Shown: positions 33,789 through 42,301, counted from the first letter of the stretch. The stretch: DNA of 64,000 nucleotides from Aureimonas altamirensis (GCF_001463885.1 NZ_BBWQ01000005.1:186001-250000); one strand, 5' to 3'. Made by a program: numbers and translations. The notes: generated by a model not told the origin, from the letters alone.

Positions 33789-35324
33789 ATGATGCTCAAT
33801 CGACGCCGTTTCCTTTTTGCCGCATTCGCTTCACTCGCCGTTCCCGGCGTGTTCGAGGTCGCGCGCACGGCGCGTGCCGCACAGCGCGGGTCGGGGCTGG
33901 GCCTCAACCTTGTCGGCCTGCCGTACTGGACCACGGAGCACCCGTTCACCAACCTGGCCGCAAGCGCATCGCGCTGGCGCGTGCAGCGCGTGAACGCCCC
34001 ATTCACCTGGGACGATCCGCTGCCGCCCATGACGGACGATCGCTATCCGCGAACGATCCCGCCCGGCACGTTCCTCGAATCCTTCCTGATCCACACCAAG
34101 TACCGCAGCCACCTGCCATCCAACCTGACGGTGCGATACGACGGCCGGGGCCGGATCGGCTATTATGGCGGCGCCGTGCTGCTCGACCGCGGCGAGGGCT
34201 TCGACCGCATCCGCATCAACCACACCGATGCCCCCGTCATCGCGCGCCTGTATGAGACCGATCCCGACAACCCGCTGCACAATCTGCGCCTCCTCGAGCA
34301 GGCGGACGGCGGCGGCGATCTGTTCCGCGAGGCCTTCCTGAACCGCCTCGAGGGTATGCAGGCCCTGCGCTTCATGGATTGGGGCCAGACGAACGACTCG
34401 CCGCTCCAAAGCTGGGACCAGCGGCCGAAACCCGGCATGTTCGATCTGGCCGACCGCGGCATTCCGGTGGAAACGATGGTTGCGCTGGCAAACCGGACGG
34501 GCATCGCGCCCTGGTTCACCATTCCGCATCTGGCCGATGACAACTATGCAGAGCAGATGGCGCAACTGGTGCGCGAGCAGCTCGACCCCGCACTGCCGCT
34601 CTATGTGGAGTATTCCAACGAGGTCTGGAACGAGATCTTCAAGCAGGCCGCGTATGCCCGGGAAGAGGGATTGCGCCTTGGCCTTTCGAGCGACCCGTTC
34701 GAAGCGCAGCTCAAATATCACGGCCAACGCTCCAGCGAGGTGATCTGGACCTTCCGTCGCGTCTTTGGCGCCGATGCGAAGCGCGTCAAGGGCGTATTCG
34801 CGGGGCAGGCGGAGAACCCGTGGACCGTGGATGTCGTCCTGTCGTCGCAGCAAGCGCGCGACAATGCCGACCTGATCGCGATCGCTCCGTATTTCGGCTA
34901 CAGCTACGGCACGCCGGATCGCGCGAAGGATGTGTCGCAATGGTCTCTCGACCGGCTCTTCGCCGAGCTGGAAAAGGACCTGGCAGGGCGAACGCGCGAC
35001 ATGATGCGCGCCCAGAGCGAGACGGCCAAAAGGCTGGGCCTGCCGCTTGCGGCCTACGAAGCCGGGCAGCACCTTGCCGGCGTTGCCGGCCAGGAAAACG
35101 ATGAGCGGCTTGTCGCCCTGTTCATCGCGGCCAACCGCGATCCGCGCATGGGCCAGCTCTATCGCACCTACCTCGATAGCTGGAAGGCGGCGGGCGGCGG
35201 CCTGATGGTGCTCTACACCTCCATGTACGATCCGGGAAAGTGGGGCTCGTGGGGGCTTCTGGAGCACGAGGGAGAGACGACGTCACCGAAATGGGAGGCG
35301 GTGCACGGCCATATCAATGCGTAA
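33789..35324 (+). CDS. Tat-exported glycoside-hydrolase-like protein (clan GH-A-like)
   Basis: 511 residues. The start lies immediately after the GT2 stop, with GGAG inside the preceding gene. A twin-arginine signal is clear (LNRRRFLFAAFASLAVPG), with probable cleavage near residue 31. The mature part has an N-terminal beta-rich region (about 35-160) and then a barrel-like region. It carries EYSNEVWNEIF, where Asn277-Glu278 fits the acid/base NE pair of clan GH-A, and AAYEAGQH, where Glu424 could be the nucleophile. Family assignment is not certain by eye, but periplasmic cleavage of the polysaccharide is a reasonable role. Similar proteins are often just labelled cellulose-binding. It may trim, release or edit the polymer. 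Confidence 0.65.
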   Translation: MMLNRRRFLFAAFASLAVPGVFEVARTARAAQRGSGLGLNLVGLPYWTTEHPFTNLAASASRWRVQRVNAPFTWDDPLPPMTDDRYPRTIPPGTFLESFLIHTKYRSHLPSNLTVRYDGRGRIGYYGGAVLLDRGEGFDRIRINHTDAPVIARLYETDPDNPLHNLRLLEQADGGGDLFREAFLNRLEGMQALRFMDWGQTNDSPLQSWDQRPKPGMFDLADRGIPVETMVALANRTGIAPWFTIPHLADDNYAEQMAQLVREQLDPALPLYVEYSNEVWNEIFKQAAYAREEGLRLGLSSDPFEAQLKYHGQRSSEVIWTFRRVFGADAKRVKGVFAGQAENPWTVDVVLSSQQARDNADLIAIAPYFGYSYGTPDRAKDVSQWSLDRLFAELEKDLAGRTRDMMRAQSETAKRLGLPLAAYEAGQHLAGVAGQENDERLVALFIAANRDPRMGQLYRTYLDSWKAAGGGLMVLYTSMYDPGKWGSWGLLEHEGETTSPKWEAVHGHINA

Positions 35325-35369
35325 CCCAATTTTAATGTGTTTTTTCAAGGGATTTTCAGGGCGGCGGCA

Positions 35370-36395
35370 ATGTCGGATTTAAACGAGAGCAACATGATCT
35401 GGGCAGATTCGACAAGCGGCCGGCTGCTTGAGGTGATCGATGCGCGCATCGCGGCCATCGGGCTCGATCTTGACGGCCTTACCGTTCTGACCGACGCGCG
35501 GACCGAGGAGGATTTCGTCACCATTCTCCTGGCGGCGCGGGCCGGGGCCCGGCGTATCGTTGCGGCCGCGCCGGCCCGGGCGACCGTTCGCAGCGCCCAG
35601 GTGGAAGCGATGTTGCGGCGCCTGAACGCCGAGGAAACGCTGACCAGCGAGATCGAATTCGTGCAGGGGCTGACCGCCGATATGGCCTCCGGCGTGGATA
35701 TCGTGGCTGTCGAGCGCCAATCCTCGCTCATCAAGCCGGCATTGCTGAGCCTGATGCCATCCAGGTCGGTTCTGGCGATGCTGTTCGATTGCCGCGGGGC
35801 GGTTTCGGGCGGCCTCGACGCGCGGCAGCGCGATGCCTACGACCTCAAGGTCGCCGGCGCAGACCTTGCGGACCGCGATTCCGGTGTCGCCGACTATCTG
35901 GCTCCGCTCTGCCTTCTGCAGATCGCCCAGGCCGGTGTCGATCCGATGGGCGCGCGATGCCTGCTTCTGTGCGACAACGAGATGAAAGGGCTTCTGGCAA
36001 CCGGCCTGCAGGGCGCGGGCGCGGACGTCGTCATCCGGCCTTCGCTGGCCGAGGTCTCGGAAGGCTCGTTCGATTTCGTGGTTCTGGCGATGACGCCGTC
36101 GCGTGATTATCGCCTGGATCTCGCCGACGTTTCCCGGCTGCCGGACCTGATACCCGCCGGTATGGTGGTTCAGTTCTGGGGCGATATCGACCGCAGTGCG
36201 GCGCGCTACTTCTCGGTGGATATCTGGCCGCCGGTTCATCCCGGACGCGGGCAGATGGGCATCAGGCTGGCCGCGCTTGGCTCCGAGCCTGTCGTCGCCA
36301 TTCGTGCACAGGCCCTGCAATCCGCCACGCTGGCGCTCAAGCGCGACTATCCGCAAGAGGGTGTCCCGCCTGAGCGGCTGGCGGCAACGGCCTGA
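35370..36395 (+). CDS. Uncharacterised Rossmann-like protein of the exopolysaccharide locus
   Basis: 341 residues from the ATG at 35370; an ATG 33 bases upstream is less likely and one at 35394 is also possible. I do not recognise the family. Two similar alpha/beta halves are suggested: LTVLTDARTEEDFVTILLAA with ARAGARRIVAAAPARAT, and GARCLLLCDNEMKGLLATGL with QGAGADVVIRPS, both looking like strand-turn-helix nucleotide-binding units without a clear GxGxxG. No signal peptide or membrane segment is seen. It lies between a secreted hydrolase gene and a GT25-like gene, so a role in sugar-nucleotide or polymer modification is possible but not shown. Confidence 0.7.
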   Translation: MSDLNESNMIWADSTSGRLLEVIDARIAAIGLDLDGLTVLTDARTEEDFVTILLAARAGARRIVAAAPARATVRSAQVEAMLRRLNAEETLTSEIEFVQGLTADMASGVDIVAVERQSSLIKPALLSLMPSRSVLAMLFDCRGAVSGGLDARQRDAYDLKVAGADLADRDSGVADYLAPLCLLQIAQAGVDPMGARCLLLCDNEMKGLLATGLQGAGADVVIRPSLAEVSEGSFDFVVLAMTPSRDYRLDLADVSRLPDLIPAGMVVQFWGDIDRSAARYFSVDIWPPVHPGRGQMGIRLAALGSEPVVAIRAQALQSATLALKRDYPQEGVPPERLAATA

Positions 36396-36447
36396 GGCGG
36401 CGGGCGTGCGCTGGCAGCCGCATAACCCCGTATCGGGCATATTCGAC

Positions 36448-37143
36448 ATGGTGCGCGTCATTGCGATGTCGCAGCATGCGGACCGCAGGCGCGAGTTTTC
36501 GGCCCAGCTTCGCAGGCTGGGCCTTTCGCCGGAAGTGCTCCCCGACCTCGTGCACGAGGCGGTCGCCCCCGAACATCCATCCGGCATCCGGCCGCTCGGG
36601 CCCGGAGCGCGGCTGCAGGCGCACCGCGATGTCGTGGATGCCTTCCTAGCATCCGGCCGTGGCTCGCTGCTGCTGATCCAGGACGATGCCGTGTTTGCGG
36701 GCGCCGAGCGCGGCCGGATCCCGGCCGTTCTGCTGTCGCTGTCGCAACAGCGCTGGGACCTTTTCTTCGGCGAGGCGCCGGGCCTGACGGCCGGGCGGTT
36801 GTCCGTGTCTTTCCTCGCGCCGGACGGGCCTGCCGGGCAGTGCCAGGTGGTCGGTCTATCGCGGGCCGCCGCAATCGAACTTGCGGTGTTCCTGCGCGAT
36901 TGGCCCCCGGGCGATCAGGCGGGTGACGCCTTCTCGGTGGAAAATGGCTACCAGGCCTTTCGACGGATGTTCCCGACGTTCACCAGCCTGGCCGCCACGC
37001 CGCGCGTGGTTGCGCGTCGCAGCCCGACCAGTGAGGCCGTTGCAACGGCACGCTCGCCGCTGATGTCGACGTTCTTAAGCCTCGGGCGGCGCGCCCGCGA
37101 GATCAAGCGTGGCCGCAAGCCGGGTCACGATCCGCGCCTGTAG
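36448..37143 (+). CDS. GT25-like (LPS-type) glycosyltransferase
   Basis: 231 residues from the ATG at 36448. A GTG at 36406, closer to the previous stop, is a real alternative. The pattern VRVIAMSQHADRRREFSAQL, then LGLSPEVLPDLVHEAV, an ARLQAHRDVVDAFLASG helix and LLLIQDDAVFAG follows GT25 enzymes (R-R in the first helix, an acid-rich DD in place of the EDD motif). GT25 proteins add galactose or related sugars to surface glycans. The reduced acidic motif makes activity uncertain. It is last in the plus-strand exopolysaccharide group and borders the AT-rich accessory patch. Confidence 0.65.
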   Translation: MVRVIAMSQHADRRREFSAQLRRLGLSPEVLPDLVHEAVAPEHPSGIRPLGPGARLQAHRDVVDAFLASGRGSLLLIQDDAVFAGAERGRIPAVLLSLSQQRWDLFFGEAPGLTAGRLSVSFLAPDGPAGQCQVVGLSRAAAIELAVFLRDWPPGDQAGDAFSVENGYQAFRRMFPTFTSLAATPRVVARRSPTSEAVATARSPLMSTFLSLGRRAREIKRGRKPGHDPRL

Positions 37144-37284
37144 TCAGCCCTCGATCATTCAGCGCCAACATTTCAACTTCGGCAAAGGCGAGATGGGATG
37201 GGACGGTGCCTAGGAGGTTTTGGTTAGCCACGCCGGGAAAGCCTACTAATTAGCCAGCAAGATTTGGAAGCAATGAACTGCGAC

Positions 37285-38979
37285 CTAGGTAGACGATAGA
37301 TCAAATATATGCTTGCTCATCGATGGATTTTTAAACAAGACGGCAAGAAACTTGTTTGGATATTCTTTTTCCAGCTCGTTGACCATAGAATTATAAACTC
37401 TTTTGCAGATCGATTCGATATCTATTTTCGGCTCATGAATAGAAAAATCATGAATCGGCTTGGATAGGAGATCGCTGCTAATATTCTTAAAAACGGACGC
37501 TGCAAGTATACGGTTGCCATGAATAAGGACTCCCCAAGGATATCCACTACGTTTGGAAACTTCTTTCTTCTTATTTTCTATCCATAAATCAATTTTGCGT
37601 TGCACAACTGTAGAGTTAAAAGCTTTGGCTCCGCTGAGCGACGGATTGAAAATAGCCTTATAAGGCGCGCGTGTAATATCACCGAAAAACCTTCCGATAC
37701 CTGTTTTAAGCTGCACGGCTAGCGACGCGTCGGCAGCTGCACAGGCTAGAGCGGTTGTGACCTCGATGATGTCACAAGAGCGGTCCGAGGGAATAAAGGT
37801 ATCGCTTCGCAGGAATTGATACTCGATATCCTCGATTCCCATTTCTTGCTGCAGTCTTGACTGCTGAGGATCCTGTGCGGCGAAATCGCGTCCCTCGACG
37901 CGATTTTGCAAATTGTTTGTACGTGTTACCTCGGCGCCGAAGTTATTTGGTGCCCCGTTCAACAGAATAATACGAATGGGGACACGTACTTTCCCTAGTT
38001 TCTCGTCTTGTTCTATTCTTCCGAGAGTGCTCACCGTCTGGGCGCCGTTTACGATGGATGCGCCCTGAAACTCAAATATACCAGCGGTACGCGAGGCGGC
38101 CGACCTAGGCGCTTTGAGAGAAGTTTCCGCAATGAGCGTTATGCCGTTATTATAGTACCAGAAGTGATCAGGATCGCTTGTGGCCGTTTGCCGGATTTGT
38201 TCATTTACATCGGTTGACCCCAGCGAGTGCCGTATGTTTTTTGCGACCAGCCGTCGGCCATATGTTGTCCACCAATCTTTTAACTGGAGCCCGTCGATTG
38301 ATCCAACATATGCAGGGTAAGGTGTTGTGACGTGCGACCATTCATAGATATTTGCCTGAAGGTTAATTGCTTCCCCCACGGCACTGCTCGCAAGTCGAGC
38401 GTACACCTCCGACAATCCAAAAACCTGCTTACTAGCCATAGGCTCGTCGCCAAGTGCGACCCCAGCATTCAGTTCTTTAAGAATTCGGTCGAGATTTGTT
38501 GTGCCATGCGGAGCTAAAACGCTCGCGCCAGTTGAGATCAAGACAATGGAAATTGTCGCGCCTGGTGTCAGCAGCGCTTGGCTGACCTCTGCAAATCTGG
38601 CATGCAGTCTTGAGCCGAAGTGATCCATCTCATCCTCAACGAGGTCTTTAACCCCATTGGCGAATGCAGCAAGGTCTTTCGCCTCAGGCTCGCCGGTGCC
38701 TGCCTTAATCCATTTTGATTGAACAACAATTATGCGTTTATCGGCGGCTTCGTGGAACACGGCATCCAGACCGTTGTCGTCGCCGCCATCCCAGACTGCT
38801 GATGCTGCCTCTTGTTCGGAGCAACCTGTTTCGTTGAAGACCGCAAAGGCGGCTAGGCAGCGACTTAGAATTTTTACGCGTCGCTCGGGGTCATTAGGGC
38901 CGATATCGTGCAGGTCGAGGTGCTGTTCGAATAGCCCCAAAAGCTTTGATTCTGTTTGTCTTACTTTTAACGACGACAT
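37285..38979 (-). CDS. AIPR-family protein (abortive phage infection type) with nuclease-like N-terminus
   Basis: 564 residues. Base composition is clearly AT-richer than both flanks, suggesting transfer. The AIPR core is recognisable: KNIRHSLGSTDVNEQI, then DHFWYYNNGITLIAE with Asn277-Asn278-Gly279, then GASIVNGAQTVSTL at about 307-319. In front there is a restriction-endonuclease-like stretch, DDNGLDAVFHEAADKRIIVV then QSKWIK, where Asp72 and Gln87-Ser88-Lys89 fit a PD-(D/E)xK fold of the Mrr/QxK type. AIPR proteins were named from plasmid-borne abortive infection. It stands alone, with no methylase, toxin partner or integrase nearby. A nuclease-based anti-phage role is likely but untested. 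Confidence 0.82.
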   Translation of the reverse strand: MSSLKVRQTESKLLGLFEQHLDLHDIGPNDPERRVKILSRCLAAFAVFNETGCSEQEAASAVWDGGDDNGLDAVFHEAADKRIIVVQSKWIKAGTGEPEAKDLAAFANGVKDLVEDEMDHFGSRLHARFAEVSQALLTPGATISIVLISTGASVLAPHGTTNLDRILKELNAGVALGDEPMASKQVFGLSEVYARLASSAVGEAINLQANIYEWSHVTTPYPAYVGSIDGLQLKDWWTTYGRRLVAKNIRHSLGSTDVNEQIRQTATSDPDHFWYYNNGITLIAETSLKAPRSAASRTAGIFEFQGASIVNGAQTVSTLGRIEQDEKLGKVRVPIRIILLNGAPNNFGAEVTRTNNLQNRVEGRDFAAQDPQQSRLQQEMGIEDIEYQFLRSDTFIPSDRSCDIIEVTTALACAAADASLAVQLKTGIGRFFGDITRAPYKAIFNPSLSGAKAFNSTVVQRKIDLWIENKKKEVSKRSGYPWGVLIHGNRILAASVFKNISSDLLSKPIHDFSIHEPKIDIESICKRVYNSMVNELEKEYPNKFLAVLFKNPSMSKHIFDLSST

Positions 38980-39092
38980 GCTTCTGACACCCCCGAATCC
39001 CTCTAACTTTGTGTATCGAAAATGATCAGAATGGAAGCGGAATCGCCTAATCAGCGCGTCGGCGATTGGCCAGCCTGCACCTTCCTGAATCT

Positions 39093-39110
39093 CGCTTAAT
39101 TCAGTAAGCG
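39093..39110. other. Short inverted repeat upstream of the small conserved gene
   Basis: CGCTTA (39093-39098) and TAAGCG (39105-39110) pair across six bases. It lies between the divergent AIPR gene and the small plus-strand gene. It could be an operator or a weak hairpin. I put little weight on it. Confidence 0.25.
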
Positions 39111-39146
39111 AAGGCGATCGATCACTCCATCTGACGCGGCCGTGAA

Positions 39147-39172
39147 GGAACCGTGCTTATCCGGCATGGGTT
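39147..39172 (+). promoter_or_regulatory. Possible EcfG-type stress promoter
   Basis: GGAAC at 39147-39151 is followed after 18 bases by GTT at 39170-39172. That equals GGAAC-N17-gGTT against the alphaproteobacterial EcfG consensus GGAAC-N16/17-cGTT. It lies about 30 bases before an AGGAGG site and TTG start. The -10 first base deviates, so this is weaker than the site at 59732. Confidence 0.35.
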
Positions 39173-39203
39173 GGCTTTCTGTAACAACAGACAGGAGGTG
39201 GCG

Positions 39204-39511
39204 TTGAGCACCCGTATCAAGGACGAAGAGCGTGTTCTGGAAATGCGGAACGTGAGTTGGTGGGCGAGACCCATCACCCCCATATCCGTTCCATCGGTGA
39301 CGCAGAGCTGCGCGATCTGCTGACGCGCCTGCGCGAACGTCGCGATCGTGCGCAATCGCTGGCCGCCAAGGCTCGGCGGGATGCAAGGCGCGGTGGAGGC
39401 GGATTCGACCACTCCAACTCCGGCATGCGCCAGAAGTCCGGCCTCCTGGCGGAGGCCGTGCGCCGGGTCAATAAGGAAGCAGCAAGACGCGGGGCCGGGC
39501 AGGAGGCCTGA
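39204..39511 (+). pseudogene. Small conserved protein, probably frameshifted
   Basis: Two frames seem to make one gene. Upstream, AGGAGG at 39193-39198 precedes a TTG at 39204 opening STRIKDEERVLEMRNVSW, which soon ends. In the +2 frame from about 39257, a helical basic stretch follows: IRSIGDAELRDLLTRLRERR, then DRAQSLAAKARRDARRG and RQKSGLLAEAVRRVNKEAAR, ending at 39511. The latter looks like a small Hyphomicrobiales hypothetical protein in which an (R/E)RDRA helix is followed by K-x(n)-L-x-x-A-x-x-R-V-N. A single-base change near 39250-39258 would join them. Alternatively the gene starts at the TTG at 39257 (84 residues). Function is unknown. Confidence 0.45.
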
Positions 39512-39561
39512 GCGCCCATTGCCGACGCCGGATTGCCACAGCCTCGCCTGACGGTGTATCC
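39488..39561 (+). repeat. 74-bp direct repeat, copy 1
   Basis: Matches 40128-40201 with one mismatch (39519 T against 40159 A), offset 640 bases. This copy covers the last codons and stop of the small conserved gene plus the following non-coding bases. Together the copies bracket the GNAT gene. Confidence 0.9.
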
Positions 39562-39664
39562 GGCTCTCGCTCCGGCGCCTTTGGATGAGCTCCCAACGAG
39601 GGGGCGCACACGCAGAGTGCGTCCCTTTGAAAACGGAGCCGACCCACCGGACCGTGAGGAACTC

Positions 39665-40117
39665 TTGAACATCGTCAATCTTGCCGACTTCCCGCATTTC
39701 GCAGACACGGTTGCAGACCGCGGCTGGAAAGCCTGGTTTGCGGATGGAAGCATGACGATCGAAGAGTATCGAAACAGGGTCGAACCGATGCTGTCGCCCA
39801 AGGGGGTTCCGTTCTGCCTCGTTGCGGAGCAAGGGTGCGTATATGCTGGCTCCGTACTCGTCATAGAGAGCGACATGGAGGAGCGGCCGCAATACGCCCC
39901 ATGGATCGCGGCGTTGTGGGTCGATCCGGATCATCGCGGGAACGGTGTTGGACGACAGTTGCTGTCCGCCGCGTCCGAACACGCCTTCGATCTGGGTCAT
40001 CGTTCGTGCTACCTATGCACGATACCCGATAATGACGAGTTTTATCTCGGAAGCGGATTTGAGCTTCTGGAAAGCCATGTCGATGGTCTTAACATCTTCG
40101 TCAAATCGCGGCGTTAG
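39665..40117 (+). CDS. GNAT-family N-acetyltransferase
   Basis: 150 residues from a TTG at 39665 with GAGGA at 39656-39660. Longer in-frame starts run back into the direct repeat and lack family features. The acetyl-CoA loop is PDHRGNGVGRQLLSAA (about 87-102), fitting R/Q-x-x-G-x-G/A, followed by a typical C-terminal strand (YLGSGFELLES). The N-terminal part (IVNLADFPHFADTVADRGWK) resembles small-molecule GNATs with an FxxWFxxxxTxEEY helix. It would acetylate an amine; the acceptor is not deducible. It is enclosed by two 74-bp direct repeats, pointing to acquisition or duplication as a unit. Confidence 0.75.
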   Translation: MNIVNLADFPHFADTVADRGWKAWFADGSMTIEEYRNRVEPMLSPKGVPFCLVAEQGCVYAGSVLVIESDMEERPQYAPWIAALWVDPDHRGNGVGRQLLSAASEHAFDLGHRSCYLCTIPDNDEFYLGSGFELLESHVDGLNIFVKSRR

Positions 40118-40127
40118 CGGGCCAGGG

Positions 40128-40201
40128 CGCGGGGCCGGGCAGGAGGCCTGAGCGCCCAATGCCGACGCCGGATTGCCACAGCCTCGCCTGACGGTGTATC
40201 C
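40128..40201 (+). repeat. 74-bp direct repeat, copy 2
   Basis: Second copy of 39488-39561, with one mismatch. It carries the tail of the small conserved gene without its body, directly upstream of tRNA-Leu. It is best explained as the far end of a duplication or insertion that brought in the GNAT gene. Confidence 0.9.
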
Positions 40202-40271
40202 CGCTGTCGTCCAGCTCCGTCGGACGGGCGTCTCCGAAAGGGGATTCGCCCGCCGCCCTCGGAGCGGGCCG

Positions 40272-40356
40272 GCGGGCTTGGCGAAATGGTAGACGCAAGA
40301 GACTTAAAATCTCTCGGGGACTCCCCGTGCGGGTTCGAGTCCCGCAGCCCGCACCA
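40272..40356 (+). tRNA. tRNA-Leu (UAA)
   Basis: 85 bases including an encoded CCA. The acceptor stem GCGGGCT pairs exactly with AGCCCGC (40346-40352), followed by A and CCA. The anticodon stem AGAGA/TCTCT encloses the loop CTTAAAA, giving anticodon TAA at 40305-40307. A class II variable arm (GGGGACTCCCC region) and a TTCGAGT T-loop are present. It reads leucine UUA codons. No partial copy of its 3' end was found in the window. Confidence 0.95.
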
Positions 40357-40385
40357 GTTTCTTTGATCGAGGATCCGGAGCGCGC

Positions 40386-42221
40386 ATGACGAGCAATCGC
40401 AGCAACCAGCCCCATTCGACGCGGCGCAGCTTTGCCGATATGGCGTCCGAACTCGTCGATGTCGCGATGGGCCGTCGCCCCGCCGACATCGTCGTGCGCA
40501 ACGCCCGCTGGGTGAACGTGCATTCGGGCGAGATCATCCCCGCCACGGATATCGCCGTCAGCGGCGGGCGCTTCGCCTATTGCGGCCCCGATGCCTCGCA
40601 CGCCATCGGCCCGCAAACACGGATCGTGGATGCTGGCGGGCGGTACATCGTACCGGGCCTGTGCGACGCCCACATGCATGTGGAAAGCGGCATGGTCACC
40701 GTGACGGAGTTTTGCCGTGCCGTGATCCCGCACGGCACGACATCCATGTTCATCGACCCGCACGAAATCGCCAATGTCCTCGGCCTTGCGGGCGTGCGCC
40801 TGATGCATGACGAGGCGCTGGCCCAGCCGGTGAACGTCTATGTGCAGATGCCGTCCTGCGTACCGTCCGCCCCTGGGCTCGAACTGGCTGGCGCCACCAT
40901 CACGCCGGATGACGTGGCGGAAGCGATGACATGGCCGGGCATTATCGGCCTTGGCGAAGTGATGAACTTTCCGGGCGTCGCCGCCAACGATCCGACCATG
41001 GTCGGCGGTATCGCCGCCACGGTCCGTGCCGGCAAGACGGTTGGCGGGCATTACGCCTCGCCGGACCTTGGATTGCCGTTCCACGGCTATGTCGCCGGCG
41101 GCCCGCAGGACGACCATGAAGGCACGCGGATGGAGGATGCGGCCGCCCGCGTGCGCCAAGGCATGAAGGCGATGCTGCGTCTCGGCTCGGCCTGGTACGA
41201 TGTGGCCGAGCAGGTGAAGGCCATCACCGAACTCGGCCTGGATAGCCGCAACTTCATCCTGTGTACCGATGACAGCCACTCCGGAACATTGGTCCATGAC
41301 GGACACATGAACCGCGTCGTGCGGCACGCCATTGCGCAAGGGCTGAAGCCTGTGACCGCCATTCAGATGGCGACGCTGAACACGGCCGAGCATTTCGGGC
41401 TGGAGCGCGAGATCGGCTCCATAACACCCGGCCGCCGGGCCGACTTCCTGATCGTGTCCAACCTTGCGGAATTGTCCATCGACATGGTTTTCGCGGGCGG
41501 GCGCAAGCTGGCCGAGGCCGGACGCCTGCTAGAAGACATGCCGGCCTATGCCTATCCGGAGAGCGCACGGCAGACCGTGCGCATGAAACGCGACCTGACG
41601 GCCGATGACTTTGCCGTGCCGGCGCCGGCCGGCGCCAATTCCGTGACGGCGCGCGTTATCGGCGTGGTGGAAAACCAGGCGCCGACACGCAAGGCAGAGG
41701 CGCGCCTTGCCGTTGTGTCCGGCTTGGTCGAAAGCGATGTGGAACAGGATGTCGCTCATATCGCCCTGGTCGAGCGGCACCGCGCCACCGGCGGCGTCAC
41801 CAACGCATTCGTGTCCGGCTTCCGCTACGAAGGGAGTTGCGCGCTTGCCTCCACCGTCGCGCATGACAGCCACCACATGATCGTGGTCGGCACCGACCGG
41901 GAAAACATGGCGTTGGCGGCAAACCGGCTGCGGGCCGTGGGGGGCGGGGTGGTCTTCTACGCCGACGGGCAGGAAAAGGCCCTCGTGGAGATGCCCATCG
42001 CCGGGCTGATGTCGGACGAACGCGCCGAGATCGTCGCCGAAAAGGCAACGGCCCTTCTGGAGGCGATGCGCCGGTCCGGCTGCACGCTGAACAACGCCTA
42101 TATGCAGCACTCGCTGCTGGCGCTGGTGGTGATCCCCTCGCTGCGGATCTCCGATCAGGGGCTGATCGATGTGGACAGCTTTCGCAAAGTGCCGCTTTTC
42201 GTAGAGGATGAAACGGGTTGA
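40386..42221 (+). CDS. ade: Adenine deaminase
   Basis: 611 residues. An amidohydrolase-superfamily enzyme of the bacterial adenine deaminase type: ADIVVRNARWVNVHSGEI opens the N-terminal beta sandwich, GLCDAHMHVES holds His96 and His98 of the metal site, HGTTSMFIDPHEIANVLG is the family-specific loop, GEVMNFPG follows, and TDDSHSG supplies the catalytic Asp near 285. The C-terminal domain has GGVTNAFVSGF and STVAHDSHHMIVVG, also typical. It converts adenine to hypoxanthine plus ammonia with Fe/Mn, in purine salvage. It starts about 30 bases after the tRNA gene. Length agrees with the family (around 580-610). Confidence 0.93.
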   Translation: MTSNRSNQPHSTRRSFADMASELVDVAMGRRPADIVVRNARWVNVHSGEIIPATDIAVSGGRFAYCGPDASHAIGPQTRIVDAGGRYIVPGLCDAHMHVESGMVTVTEFCRAVIPHGTTSMFIDPHEIANVLGLAGVRLMHDEALAQPVNVYVQMPSCVPSAPGLELAGATITPDDVAEAMTWPGIIGLGEVMNFPGVAANDPTMVGGIAATVRAGKTVGGHYASPDLGLPFHGYVAGGPQDDHEGTRMEDAAARVRQGMKAMLRLGSAWYDVAEQVKAITELGLDSRNFILCTDDSHSGTLVHDGHMNRVVRHAIAQGLKPVTAIQMATLNTAEHFGLEREIGSITPGRRADFLIVSNLAELSIDMVFAGGRKLAEAGRLLEDMPAYAYPESARQTVRMKRDLTADDFAVPAPAGANSVTARVIGVVENQAPTRKAEARLAVVSGLVESDVEQDVAHIALVERHRATGGVTNAFVSGFRYEGSCALASTVAHDSHHMIVVGTDRENMALAANRLRAVGGGVVFYADGQEKALVEMPIAGLMSDERAEIVAEKATALLEAMRRSGCTLNNAYMQHSLLALVVIPSLRISDQGLIDVDSFRKVPLFVEDETG

Positions 42222-42301
42222 GTGTCCGGCATCGAAGGCTTAGAGCGTAAGAACCGGGCGGTACACTCGCCGCCAGTGACAAGACAGCACTCGGATCATC
42301 C

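Noticed and set aside
39488-40201. Insertion sequence or transposon between the 74-bp repeats.
   Set aside because: The repeats are direct, not inverted, and the enclosed gene is an acetyltransferase, not a transposase.
37144-40356. Genomic island integrated at tRNA-Leu.
   Set aside because: No integrase and no copy of the tRNA 3' end was found near the AT-rich gene, so site-specific tRNA integration is not supported; only the direct repeats and composition are.
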